Below are positions 39,201-46,725 of a stretch of DNA of 64,000 nucleotides, piece after piece. Source of the DNA: Lamellibrachia columna (Eukaryota; Annelida; Polychaeta; Sabellida; Siboglinidae); NCBI GenBank assembly GCA_963662155.1, contig OY759263.1, forward strand, positions 20,165,165-20,229,164, read 5' to 3'. Every line of letters begins with the position of its first letter. Positions within the stretch are counted from its first letter, which is position 1. The notes under the pieces are model-generated. The model searched no databases. It was not told the DNA's origin and worked only from the letters and a program-made list of their open reading frames with translations. Made by a program: the position numbers and the translations under genes.

Positions 39201-40333
39201 AATGTACACATCTTTAATTATAGCTCACAAAAAATGCAAGACCAAAGTGCCTGCCTGCTGGACTTGTAGTAGAAAAATTTGCTAAAAATACGGCTCACGT
39301 ATGTTTAGAACTGAATGCTAAACGTACGGCTCGCGTATGAAACAACGAAAGCAGTGACTAAACATACGGCTCATGTACGTTTAGAACCGAGTGCTAAAGA
39401 TATGGCTCACGTATGAAATTATGCGCATGCACTCAATGACTGCCGTACTTCTAGAATTTAGGCTAAAAATACAGCTCATGTAACCGGAAATCCAAAGGTA
39501 TGCGCATGCGCAGAATGACTGCTGTACTTTTAGACTCGAGGTCTAAAGATACGGCTCACGTACGCGTAGCCACGGCCCTTATGATAGACTGATTAAAGCA
39601 GATTGTTTTGTATAATTTTTATACTAAAGTTTTCAAGATTATTAATGGATTTACTGACACTAAGAGAATATTCAAGCTAAACTACACCCCTGTCCAGGAA
39701 GACACAACAAGCCAATAGTACGGCACCACAGCCGACTAGATGAACGCCACAAGTTCTTTTCACAGCAAGTAATCAAGCCATGGAATACCCTACCAGGTCC
39801 AAGCAACTGTGTCTGTGTCAATGCACTAACACCAGTAACAGTAAACAATTTCAAAACAAAATTACTGTCATAACCACTGATTGGGGGGGCTATATATGAG
39901 CCAGTAGGCTCCCTGTCCCAAACCCGTTTTTGCTTTTGCACTATACTGGAAAGCAAGCTTTCAAATACAATCATGCAAATTTGAGAATGACTTGTCTTGT
40001 GGGTACTCAACTTCATTCCGTCTTGTTTTTAATTCTTACCTCATTTTATCTATGCGAAAATTCATTCCATCACACAGCACCCCTTAAGGTACATAAAGGG
40101 CAGATATGATTATCAAATATTGCATTTTACGACACGTGCGGTCGAAAGAGCCCTGCACAATGCACCAGCGTGCGCTGTTATCGCCCTCCGCGGTGACGGC
40201 GGCGCTTGGGGCTCCAGCAAAGGATACTTCTAACTTCTGGTGGGGGGTATATAATTCCGATCACTGGTTTTATCGGTGCTGCTTCCTTCACTTCTGTTGA
40301 AGGGATGTCCGCATCTATTTGTATCGGCGGCAT
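15183..40333 (-). CDS. SF3A1: splicing factor 3A subunit 1 (SF3A1), 18 coding exons
   Basis: Joined exons give 2,445 nt, 814 residues plus stop (human is about 793). Every junction is phase-compatible, with GT donor and AG acceptor. SF3A1 is a subunit of the SF3a complex of U2 snRNP and acts in branch-site recognition in the nucleus. Domains in order: SURP1 (about residues 36-90, TASFVARNGPEF), SURP2 (about 142-194, TAQFVARNGRQF), a PRP21-like region with EWARFQERER (about 225-245) and YAQIDWHSFVVVETVDY, an acidic stretch (302-360), a proline-rich linker, ISPITGEKI and RRTDIFG motifs, a Gly/Met/Pro-rich stretch (about 540-720), and a C-terminal ubiquitin-like domain (about 724-814) ending GGRKK. 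The ATG at 40,331-40,333 is preceded in frame by TAG eight codons upstream. Intron 1 is 7.6 kb and filled with transposons. Confidence 0.97.
15999..16070 (-). CDS. SF3A1: SF3A1 exon 17, ubiquitin-like domain
   Basis: Reads VSVIKAKLNEMLNMPAGKQK then LQLE; residues 758-781. Donor GTATGT. Confidence 0.97.
16902..17003 (-). CDS. SF3A1: SF3A1 exon 16, start of ubiquitin-like domain
   Basis: Reads SPVTFKVVVPKIPEKSEWKL and ends LPLTDN; residues 724-757. Acceptor TTTTAG, donor GTAAGT. Confidence 0.96.
17950..18170 (-). CDS. SF3A1: SF3A1 exon 15
   Basis: Reads FQRPPMGMGPPRM, then a Pro/Met-rich stretch and PPMKKARTEDSLLPERVFL, the last segment matching the KKLKTEDSLMPEEEFL block of the family. Residues 650-723. 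Confidence 0.95.
18626..18987 (-). CDS. SF3A1: SF3A1 exon 14, proline-rich with Gly-Met repeat
   Basis: Starts PDEEKEKIGPAIPRMPTGD and ends with a run of GGM and GGGM units before GGPPVVG. Residues 529-649. The run comes from a CCACCCATA-type microsatellite in the exon, and differs from the Pro/Val-rich linker of vertebrate SF3A1. Confidence 0.93.
19617..19759 (-). CDS. SF3A1: SF3A1 exon 13
   Basis: Reads IGEEEKRQREKIIWDGHTAS and later EQIAVIHKAKGL; residues 482-528, ending two bases into codon 529. Donor GTGAGT. Confidence 0.96.
20538..20710 (-). CDS. SF3A1: SF3A1 exon 12
   Basis: Reads LLDRKWIEQRDRTISEKRE and later SSLKQLAERRTDIFG; residues 424-481, donor GTACAG. Confidence 0.96.
20937..21106. 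repeat. 24-bp minisatellite with conserved flank, SF3A1 intron 11
   Basis: About five copies of CTAAATGTTACTCTCCCTACATAA, followed by a 60-base flank (TTGTTCTTTTGAAAAACACC...GGTGTTTGCAAGAT). The same array plus flank recurs in intron 8, so this is a mobile unit carrying a minisatellite and not an isolated array. Confidence 0.9.
21212..21316 (-). CDS. SF3A1: SF3A1 exon 11
   Basis: Reads AKPAQPEPAADNYLISPITG and on to EHMRIG; donor GTAGGT, residues 389-423. Confidence 0.96.
21904..22075 (-). CDS. SF3A1: SF3A1 exon 10, acidic then proline-rich
   Basis: Starts DMDEDSEGEDEEQEK, passes through a Pro/Ala-rich stretch and ends VILRKDYNPK, aligned with VIVRKDYDPK of the family. Residues 332-388. Confidence 0.95.
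22620..22990. repeat. dispersed repeat with local about 40-bp tandem copies
   Basis: Tandem copies of GTGTTATAGTATATAGCGGCAGAGCCA-type sequence (about 22,628-22,760) lead into a body with ACTGAGCCC, AAATAATTTA, GATGATTTCATCAAAACTAAA and ATAGTGGATACTAG. Related bodies occur at about 17,380-17,560, 25,870-26,340, 48,500-48,850 and 51,420-51,840. No coding capacity; likely a non-autonomous element family. Confidence 0.6.
23072..23176 (-). CDS. SF3A1: SF3A1 exon 9, acidic segment
   Basis: Reads ASVTVDMEMEVSSDDEEDE to DDTGVQ; residues 297-331. The acceptor is a weak TTGAAG but is the one giving the required phase 0. Donor GTGAGC. Confidence 0.88.
23429..23664. repeat. 24-bp minisatellite with conserved flank, SF3A1 intron 8
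   Basis: About seven copies of the same 24-bp unit and the same 60-base right flank as at 20,937-21,106, in the same orientation, 2.5 kb away in the same gene. Confidence 0.9.
23798..23877 (-). CDS. SF3A1: SF3A1 exon 8, acceptor at the edge of a 71-bp tandem array
   Basis: Reads GNLPPPTTPDEVGARVLAQE; residues 270-296. The acceptor TTTTTGTAG and the first seven exon bases are part of a tandem repeat unit that is copied about five more times upstream in intron 7. Confidence 0.94.
23871..24301. repeat. 71-bp tandem repeat carrying a 3' splice site
   Basis: AAATTTCCTAC recurs at 23,871, 23,942, 24,013, 24,084, 24,155 and 24,226, every 71 bases, with a decayed start at 24,297. On the minus strand each copy contains TTTTTGTAG followed by GAAATTT, the exon 8 acceptor plus the exon's first seven bases. 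Confidence 0.95.
24487..25025. mobile_element. TTAA-flanked MITE (piggyBac-like), 539 bp
   Basis: Left end GGGGAGATACCCC and right end reverse-complementing to GGGGAGACACCC, both directly abutting TTAA (24,483-24,486 and 25,026-25,029). TTAA duplication is the signature of piggyBac-type transposition. There is no ORF of note. It sits in SF3A1 intron 7. Confidence 0.75.
25650..25721 (-). CDS. SF3A1: SF3A1 exon 7
   Basis: Reads SYAQIDWHSFVVVETVDYQ, a highly conserved SF3A1 block. Acceptor TTTCAG, donor GTGAGT. Residues 246-269. Confidence 0.96.
26600..26800 (+). mobile_element. tRNA-derived SINE, SF3A1 intron 6
   Basis: A B-box-like GGGGTTCTAATTACC, then TTCATTCACTCCACATTAAC, TCATTCAGCTGTATAAATGA and the 3' block GGCTGAGTGCTTCCTAGAGA, in the same order as in the copies at 54.2, 58.3 and 60.9 kb. 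It is antisense to SF3A1. Confidence 0.7.
26968..27058 (-). CDS. SF3A1: SF3A1 exon 6, charged helix
   Basis: Reads ALEQVKYRVEWARFQERER then a Glu/Lys/Arg-rich run; residues 216-245, ending one base into the next codon. Donor GTGAGA. Confidence 0.95.
28505..28567 (-). CDS. SF3A1: SF3A1 exon 5
   Basis: A 21-codon exon, ILIPPKDLLPKLRKEAEDPK plus V, flanked by TTGTAG and GTAAGA. Residues 195-215. Confidence 0.94.
30154..30313 (-). CDS. SF3A1: SF3A1 exon 4, second SURP module
   Basis: Reads DVVKLTAQFVARNGRQFL to FSYFTKLVEQYTK, very close to the vertebrate protein. Donor GTTTGT, residues 141-194. SURP2 is the module that binds SF3A3 in the known complex. Confidence 0.96.
31877..32027 (-). CDS. 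SF3A1: SF3A1 exon 3, inter-SURP linker
   Basis: Reads GQEPAAPKPLLFQRP, then VPKEPPPEYEFVADPPSISA, the conserved block before SURP2. Donor GTGAGT. Residues about 91-140. Confidence 0.95.
32496..32660 (-). CDS. SF3A1: SF3A1 exon 2, first SURP module
   Basis: Reads NIVDKTASFVARNGPEF and on through NPNDPYHAYY-type sequence (here SPNDPYHAYY) to KEFKEGK. The acceptor is CTGCCCAG-type and the donor GTGAGG. Residues about 36-90. Confidence 0.95.
33207..33663 (-). mobile_element. LINE endonuclease segment, inverted
   Basis: The minus strand reads the LINE endonuclease from just before IIGITESWAN to MGDFNHGHIQW, colinear with 12,345-12,800 of the 11-14 kb copy. It joins head-on at 33,663 to the plus-strand RT piece. 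The arrangement inside SF3A1 intron 1 is an inverted mosaic. Confidence 0.85.
33664..34985 (+). mobile_element. LINE reverse transcriptase C-terminal half and 3' UTR
   Basis: Begins within KLLERLIKDHMV and runs through FQKAFDKVPHQRLL, GVPQGSVLGP, a catalytic box decayed to FAYDTK (normally F/YADD), and the C-terminal CR1-like block to NKVDTYLRR, then the 3' UTR ending GATGGCAAACCTTATTAAAT. Frameshifts at about 34,060 and 34,600. The altered active site and frameshifts make it inactive. Confidence 0.88.
34990..35690 (-). mobile_element. LINE 5' region and ORF1 (SGNH esterase) segment
   Basis: The minus strand carries the purine-rich leader (35,690-35,500), then SYSEAVIEGVRNRARVFVGD, GAKIEAITDSVENIVG and, in another frame, REDEVGFVD. 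It is colinear with about 11,450-12,115 of the other copy, lacks the last 230 bases of ORF1, and ends where the opposite-strand 3' UTR stops. Confidence 0.82.
36538..36850 (+). pseudogene. N-terminal fragment of a SWIM-type (MULE) transposase
   Basis: The translation starts MAFDQAIQVGAIFSSLSNLE, passes FVNLYKRSSGSIESHKKRCP and, after a frame change near 36,750, CIRGGKTFKS. The pattern (FSS.eEle..i..Y, lYKRdS.tIe..kkRcP, ChhGGk.FkS) matches the leader of ZSWIM/MULE transposases as I know it. The frame change and lack of a downstream catalytic domain make it a remnant. Confidence 0.65.
37556..37705 (+). pseudogene. PHD finger inside the MULE
   Basis: One open frame reads CKVCDGDVDGG...CDACLDWFHGRCVG...WICNGC and then stops (TGA at 37,703-37,705). 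All eight zinc ligands are present in the C4-H-C3 order of a PHD finger, with the aromatic residue before the histidine (WFH). The upstream frame opens after TAA at about 37,480. It may be the C-terminal domain of the element's transposase or a captured host exon. Confidence 0.75.
38071..38169. repeat. perfect 43-bp inverted repeat with 13-base loop
   Basis: Arms 38,071-38,113 and 38,127-38,169 are exact reverse complements (outer end TGTGTTCACGTGCTG). The loop can itself pair (GTATA/TATAC). It lies inside the MULE in SF3A1 intron 1 and would form a very stable hairpin. Confidence 0.95.
39010..39570. repeat. subterminal repeats of the MULE
   Basis: Degenerate copies of CTAAACATACGGCTCACGTA and the related GAAACAACGAAAGCAGTGAC recur at least five times, related to the terminal inverted repeat. 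Such motif clusters are typical transposase-binding arrays. Confidence 0.6.
39590..39960 (+). mobile_element. 3' fragment of a second non-LTR retrotransposon
   Basis: Across one frame change the plus strand reads FSQQVIKPWNTLP and VNNFKTKLLS, the conserved tail of CR1/jockey-like RT proteins (F..R....WN.LP...V....V..FK..L). The sequence differs from the main LINE family. It directly follows the MULE target duplication. Confidence 0.6.
40228..40333 (-). CDS. SF3A1: SF3A1 exon 1 (coding part), residues 1-35
   Basis: Starts MPPIQIDADIP and ends with the family signature GIIYPPPEVR; donor GTATCC after the first base of codon 36. Encodes the short acidic leader before SURP1. It lies 7.6 kb from exon 2, beyond a LINE and a Mutator-like element. 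Confidence 0.93.
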
Positions 40334-40560
40334 GTTGTTGGATATTTGTATTTGCTATCAATACTTCAGAACGTTTTCATCGCGGAAATGTTCAACATGG
40401 CGCTGCTATCCCACAATTTTGTTCGCCCTGTTCATTCCTGATATCACAAAACAAACTGTATGACGATTGTGTAGTGGTCCAATTATTGCTCACACGAACA
40501 CGCGCGAAATTCAAACGGGCGCACGGACAAAACAATAAGTTTACATTCAGCAAATAGCTA
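40334..40560 (-). promoter_or_regulatory. SF3A1: presumed SF3A1 5' UTR and promoter region
   Basis: The interval upstream of the SF3A1 start, with several CpGs around 40,130-40,200 and 40,480-40,530. No TATA box is evident at a sensible distance. The call rests only on position. Confidence 0.35.
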
Positions 40561-41215
40561 CTAAGCTTAAATAATAAAACAATTACATGGAACTCTCTCC
40601 ATTGCAAAAGTCAACGGTAAATAGTATGTGTATCACAAATAATTGCGCTACTGCATCTGTTAGAGGTCCCCCAAACTTAATTCCCACCAGTAGCGCCATT
40701 GACCATTTCACCATGCAGTGCCATCAATTGATTATTAATTATAAAAAAAAAACATTGCGCAGTGGTATAAAGGACTGGTTGGCCAGGCAACGCAGTTGTT
40801 GTTTACTACTTGTTATGTCATTTGTGCACTTCAGCATAACATGGGCGAATCCAGAACCTGAAAAGGTGTTGCCCAGCGTGAACTCATAAGCACAGTCCCC
40901 TTCTAAAAAGTTCATACATTATACAAAGGTGCAATGACCTGCCTAGGACCCACGAAGGTAAGGGGCCCACGAAAATAGCCGAGCATGTTTTTGTAGACTG
41001 AATGTTCCCGAAAACCAGCTATGTTTTGGCATACCCTGATGTATAGGCCTTACATGTTTTACAGACATTATAGATATGTTATTAAGGAGTGAACATTATT
41101 TATCGTGGAGCGAGTGAGGGGGGCGTAATGGCTGGATTTTAAATCCAACTCACCCCCAAATCATGTGCACTAAAAACTGAGCCTTCCCTTCATTCCTTGG
41201 TTCCCCTCCTGATAA

Positions 41216-41681
41216 TGGGCGTATTCTTTTTTCTCTCCGACCTGACCGCGGAGCGAAATGCGCTATTCTTTTTGACGCGGAGAGGTCACGTGATCTCTCC
41301 GCGCTAAATAGACCAGACCGGAGAAGCTGTCCGGACCGCTCCGACCTCGCCGGCTGCGAGGCATGTCACGAGCGGAGATCGAGTTTCCGGTCACGTGACT
41401 TTAAACATAGCTTAGCACAAAGATTGATAAGTGGCATTTGTACAAACTATGGAATTAAACGTGTAGTTTTCTGTTTGCTTTGTACACGTGACAACGCAAT
41501 ATGATGCATATCGTCGCTGAAGAAAAAATCGCTAACAATTGACACGGCTACTCATTCTGCGTCCATATTATTTATGGGCAATAACAAGGCGGTTGCTACC
41601 CTCTCCCAAGTGTATTCTTTTTGTTCCTCTCCGCATTTTCCGCTTCCGGTGGCTCCGCGGACGTCAAAAAGAATACGCCCA
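41216..41681. mobile_element. 466-bp MITE nested in the hAT element
   Basis: Terminal inverted repeats TGGGCGTATTCTTTTT on both ends, flanked by ATAA on each side (a 3-4 bp target duplication). Inner copies of TATTCTTTTT...CTCCGC near both ends give stacked subterminal repeats, and the interior is GC- and CpG-rich. The superfamily is uncertain. Confidence 0.78.
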
Positions 41682-42272
41682 ATAAGTTATGGCCGCTCGC
41701 TGTTTTCAGCAGTGCTTTCCGAAATGGCAACAGCGAAGTGCGAAGTGGGTAATAATGTAACAGTTTTACACCAATACGTTTGTTGTTGCATGTTTTATTA
41801 CAGGAACAAAGAAAGAGGCCAGCAAAGTATTCTTGCTTGTATGAATTGGTTTTTTGTGTAATGTCGGTTGCTCACACTTTCGCCGGTGACGAGGTGTGTA
41901 CGGAATTAATGTCCTCTGTGATACGGCGGCATCTTATAGATTATAATAATTAAGTTTTTTGTTATGCACCCAGTAAGCGTACAACTTATATGTTAGATTA
42001 AGTAGGTTAGCAACATTTGAAAAGTAAGATTATACACATGTACTGTAGTAATATATAAATGATGAAGTTACAAAATAATTGCAATAAATTAGCGTACTTT
42101 GGATGATGAGATGGTTAAAATATAAACAAACCCAAAATAGGATTGACTGAGTAAATCACGATTTATATTATGTGTATTTGTGTTTTAATAATTGCTGGAT
42201 ACACCAGTGTGAAATCAGTGTCTAAGACGCCTCAACCTTTTCAAGGTTCGCAGTAGGGCCTACTGATGCCAG

Positions 42273-44733
42273 ATGGCGACGCATATATCCGTAAATACCA
42301 AAGTGGTCATTCGAAACGTCAGAAAAAGCAAACACAAAACGAAGAAGCCAAACGCAACCAGGGATCCTTGCTGTGATTTTCTAAGCCGAGAGACAACGAT
42401 CATCCCAGTTCACCCGGACGTGAAGAAGACGGTACGTCTGCATCTGTATCTGCTCGTGACGACATTCAAGATCCGGTGGCTGAAGTGACAGAATCGTTGA
42501 CACCTTCTTGCAGTTCTGATGACGATTCCATAGCTTCTGCAGAAGATGGTGACCCTCCTACTACAGTCTGCGGACGTGAGGAACCACTAGAAGGTTTACA
42601 GAAGCCTTACAGTGACGACCCGGCAGATTGGAAAATTACTCAGGAATTGATAGACCATTTTACAAGAAACCCACCATCACAGAACTTGGACAAGGATCTT
42701 CACAAATCGGCGAGATCGTACACGTCCAAGACAAGATACGTACAACGGAAATTCTTTGTTCGAAAGATGCTAACGAGGAGAGTGTAACGAGGGACTGGTT
42801 GGTGTATTCTCCATCAACCTAAAATGTTTATTGTTATGTATGTAAGCTATTCAGGAGCGGAAGTGATAGCTTTTCTCTGAATGGTTTCAATGACTGGGTA
42901 AAATGCGCACAGAATCACGACACATGAGCGTAGCGATAGTCACTTAGTAGCTGTAAAGAAGGGGTTAGAAAATGCCAAAGCGCACCATGTTGATTCTGCG
43001 ATCGCAAAGCAGCTGGAGAATGATCAGCAATACTGGATCGAACTCCTCAAGCGCATTGTTGCCGTTGTTACCTTTTTGGCAGATAGAGTACACCCATTCC
43101 GAGGCCACACCGAGTTGTTCTCACAGTTCGACTCTTTTCTGGCCGAACATATTCGCCGATATGGGAATAAAGGAAGAGGTCAAATATCATATCTCTCTTC
43201 AACAATCTGTGAATAATTCATCAAGCTCTTTTCGGACAGGGTGAAAGCGAAAATAATTGCTGAAATAAAGAAGGCGAAGTACTACTCTATCAGCATAGAT
43301 TCCACACCTGATATAACACACATCGATCAACTAAGCATCGTCATACAATATGTTCGGATTGACGAACAACCCGTGGAACGCTTCCTGGCCTTCATAGACA
43401 TTGAGAAACACGAGGGGAAATACTTGTTCGAAACACTCAGGTCTTTCCTAGACGAAGGCGGAATAAAGCTTGAGGATTGCCGTGGACAAACGTATAACAA
43501 TGCGAGCAATACGTCTGGAACTTATTCTGGAGTCCAGGCACGATTTCACCAGGTGAACCCTCTTGCTGAATGGGTACCATGCGCAGCGCATAGCCTAAAT
43601 TTAGTTGGGACCGCAGCGGCCGAATCCTGCACTGATGCGGTCAGGTTTTTCGGCATCGTTCAGCGACTTTACACATTCTTGTCAGCCTCGCCACAGAGGT
43701 GGTCGAACCTGTTAGATAACCTACCGAAACAGTCTTCAGTGGTAAAGAACCTATCATAAATATGATGGTATGCTCAAGCAGATGCCGAGAAGGCGCTGGC
43801 ATCATACTACAAAGTAATACAAAACTCTGTTGACCCAATAGCTAGAACTGCTACCCAACCTTCACTCGTCGTGCTCGAGGCAAAGTGTTTGGTGAGCAAA
43901 CTGAGCTCTCTGAACATCGTTCTTATGTGCATTGTGTGGAACAACATCCTGGACACATTGAACCGAGTTAACAAGGCATTGCAAGCTCCAGGAATTGAGA
44001 TTGGTTCAGTGGTTATGCATTACCGTGTCTTGCTGGAACACATCCATTCTTTGCGTGATTCAGAAAGGTTTTTATCGATTCGAGAATGAAGCAAAGTCAG
44101 TTGCACCAGGACTTTGATTACGACGATGAAAACAAGCGAGCAAAGAAGAGAAAGTTGTTCCACGACGAAACACCAGAAGAGGTAAAAGTGAGCGACTGTC
44201 CAGAGAACTTCCGAATGAACACGTACCTAGTCATCATTGACAGATTACTCTCCGAAATCAAGAAACGGAAGGCCGCCTACACGAATGTCTATGAACGTTT
44301 CTGGGTGTTGACCGAGATTCGATCTCTCGCCGACAGCGATATCACCTCGAAGTGCGAAGAGCTCACTCGGTATTACAATAATGTTATTGAGACTGATTTT
44401 GAGAAGGAATTCCGTCTCTTCACAAAATATGGAGACTTCAAGACAGGTGCCGAGATGATAACCTTTCTTCATGAAAATAAGCTGATTACCAGTTCCCCTA
44501 AATTTCACATTACGCTACGGATCTATCTGTCAGTTGTCGGCTCGAGCTGTGAAGGCGAGCGATTTTTCTCGGTACTGAAATGTATCAAAGACTACCAGTG
44601 TTCCACGATGGGTCAATCGCGCTTGTCGGCACTGTCACATTTAGCCATAGAGTCGGAAATGATGCGCTCGCTCTCGGTTGATGACATTATTAGCTCGTTT
44701 GCCATCAAGAAAATACGCAAGGTAAAACTGTAG
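42273..44733 (+). pseudogene. hAT-family transposase (TTF/DUF4371/hATC), frameshifted
   Basis: In order across at least five frames: a basic N-terminus; an acidic stretch then DDPADWKITQELIDHF (42,600-42,660); a TTF-type zinc finger with YCYVCKLF and HDTHERSDSH (42,830-42,945, the latter broken by a stop); QQYWIELLKRIVAVV; the RNase-H-like core (43,241-43,759) with SIDSTPDITHIDQLSI, GQTYNNASNTSG and CAAHSLNLVG; and the hATC dimerisation region SCEGERFFSVLKCIKD (44,545-44,590). It resembles ZMYM1-like domesticated transposases. Several frameshifts make it dead. Confidence 0.85.
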
Positions 44734-44992
44734 ACTACGCATCGCTAAGCCTTAGGTGTGAGATGGTGTTAGTCGACTTCGACAATCGCTACCAGCCTAC
44801 AGTACACCACGACAATGTCTGCGATCTGTAACTTGCAATGGTTGACTTTTAAAAGAAGAACTGTTCATGTATTAGCTTTATTGATGATTCATTCATTTCC
44901 ATTATGCTGTGTAAATATAAATAGTGAAATGCTAACTTGAAAATCTTGTGGTGGGTTTACTTGCGGCCCACGAATGTTTTAATCCGCCACTG

Positions 44993-45754
44993 GCAATGAC
45001 CCTATAAGATGAATGGCTCGAGTGATGGGGGAGTTGATTGTCATGGGAAAGGCTCATTTGCTACATAACACGGTGGCCTCTGGCGAGGCGATGGCCTCTT
45101 GTTATAGGGGCCTTATAAGAGGGGGCCACTGTATACGTATACACGCCAGTAGGCCTACATTGTGCATACGAACTATTTACCAAATGGCACGAATAATTGT
45201 TTAAATATGTAAAATATATCGCAAATTCGCGTTTTGCAAATTCACACCACCACAGATTGTCATGTTAATAAAAAATCTAGTTTGAACTTGTGTGGTCGTA
45301 TCGAGCACATACACACCGCCTGTGTATATTTGCCTTTGAACGTGTTTTGAACTGATCTGTTATATTCACATGCTTGTTTGACAAACGCAGGCAGTATCCC
45401 ATAATGCACAAACATCCTTGGTCAAATAGGCAATTGCTGACCGCTCACATATCGACAGAATAAACCATTTCAAAATCATTTACCTGGTAGGGTCAAAATT
45501 GAAAGGTATAATATTTGGTGTTTTTCTTCTTCTTAGAACGAGGTAGAGCCTAGAGTAACTTTCACGAAGGAGGCCAGATAATTGATATTCAGGTATATTG
45601 TGATGTTAAAGTTTAAAGAATATCGGAGGACACATTTCCCAGTGGCAAAGGTGACTGTGGTTTCATCTCAAATAACTAACATTTAATTTTTACACGGATC
45701 TTACTCAATGATGTTTTGTTGCTTCCACAGGACAGCTCAGTCAGTGCAGCAACC
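44993..45754. other. no gene; possible pogo-type MITE end
   Basis: About 45,060-45,140 on the minus strand starts CAGTGGCCCCCTCTTATAAG and resembles a Tigger/pogo terminus. The rest is unremarkable AT-rich DNA leading to the exon at 45,755. Confidence 0.35.
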
Positions 45755-45821
45755 ATGAAGTTGGACAGGAAGATACACTTAGTTACGCTGCTATCGTATA
45801 TGGCGGTCTACACCAGCGTTG
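45755..45821 (+). CDS. signal-peptide first exon of a secreted (Ly6-like?) protein
   Basis: ATG at 45,755 opens MKLDRKIHLVTLLSYMAVYT plus SV and stops one base into the next codon at a clean donor, GTATGT. An acceptor-like CACAG precedes the 5' UTR part (45,732 on). The exon encodes a basic start and a hydrophobic core, i.e. a signal peptide, with a phase-1 intron as in Ly6 genes. The exon at 52,184 fits by phase, giving SVEQTGQWCYTC, but 6.4 kb of repeats lie between and other exons may intervene. Confidence 0.55.
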
Positions 45822-46439
45822 GTATGTATTCTGACAGTGGGGACAATTTGTCAAAACTAACAATAAAATCAATGGTAATCCACTCATCCACTTGGCAAGG
45901 TTGTTGATCTAGACGCTAGTGCCACCTAGCGAATGATTCGAACTTATTCGTCGTGATGCACGTGACGCAGTTCTTCAAAACTGTGTGGACGTTCTTGGAA
46001 GCTGTTTGAGTATTGTATAAAACTTTGTAATCAGGTGGTACGCATATCAGTATGAGATTATTGGGAAGCAATTGTGAAAGGTCTTTGTAATGACAAAAGT
46101 TCATACACATGCTATTTACTGACTTAGACATAGTCACCGGTGTAGTTTTTGCCTCACGCCAGATTTTGCCTCATTTTTTGATCTCGGTGAATTTCACATT
46201 CGATACGTCATTGATCCGATATAAAATCATATATCGGCCAATGGGAGTATAAACATGTGACTTTTTCGAAGAAAAATATGCATAAACAGGTTTTTCACAC
46301 ATATTTTCGTATATTTAGTTCGACGTTAATCGCCGGGTGGCCTTACTGGTACGACACATCGGCGCATTTTGTAAATACGCCATATTTCATTTTATCGGAC
46401 GAAAATGTCCGCAATTGCTCTTAATAATAGGTAAGGTAA

Positions 46440-46725
46440 AGTCATCCCCCAAGCATTACGCCTTAGGAAGCCATGAAACTTAAACCTGGTTTCTGTAGTG
46501 CGAAGCAACTTAGAGTGCAGGTATACTGACTGACTCTCCTGGACGGGACACTATAGTCCATCGCAGGTACCTTCCAAACAGTGTTTGTACTCATTTGTAG
46601 CAAAGTAGGGTAAACGAAATTGCCTAAGCTTCGAAAACGAACCGTGCCCAGTGTGGGTCTTGAACTCACAACCCTCGAATTTAGAGTCCAACACCTTAAC
46701 CACTAGGCCACTGCCGCCCCCCACC
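46440..46725 (-). mobile_element. tRNA-derived SINE
   Basis: The minus strand begins with a tRNA-like head: A box TGGCCTAGTGGTTAAGG and B box GAGTTCAAGACCC, followed by the shared core CGAAGCTTAGGCAATTTCG and TACCCTAC. The head resembles a Leu/Ser-type tRNA, and no intact tRNA fold is expected past the B box. Confidence 0.78.

Larger units (their letters stand above)
36444..39577 (+). mobile_element. Mutator-like element (MULE), 3,134 bp, in SF3A1 intron 1
   Basis: Terminal inverted repeats share ACGTGAGCCGTATCTTTAG (about 28 of the outer 35 bases agree). A perfect 9-bp duplication, CTTATGATA, flanks it (36,435-36,443 and 39,578-39,586), the size typical of MULEs. Inside, in plus orientation, are a fragment like the N-terminus of SWIM-type MULE transposases and a PHD finger. 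No DDE catalytic core is seen, so it is an internally deleted element. Variants of the terminal motif recur at 39,010-39,560. Confidence 0.88.
40939..44992 (+). mobile_element. hAT transposon, 4,054 bp, degenerate
   Basis: Flanked by a perfect 8-bp duplication, GCAATGAC (40,931-40,938 and 44,993-45,000). The right end reverse-complements to CAGTGGCGGATTAAAACATT, a classic hAT terminus; the left end CTGCCTAGGACCCACGAAGG is diverged but shares the GGCCCACGAA motif inward. It encloses a broken hAT transposase and a nested MITE at 41.2-41.7 kb. The edge may be shifted by one base because the next base (C) is also shared. Confidence 0.82.

Noticed and set aside
46610..46725. tRNA-like sequence with A and B boxes
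   Set aside because: It lacks a closed acceptor stem and continues into a SINE body shared with other copies, so it is a SINE head and not a tRNA gene.
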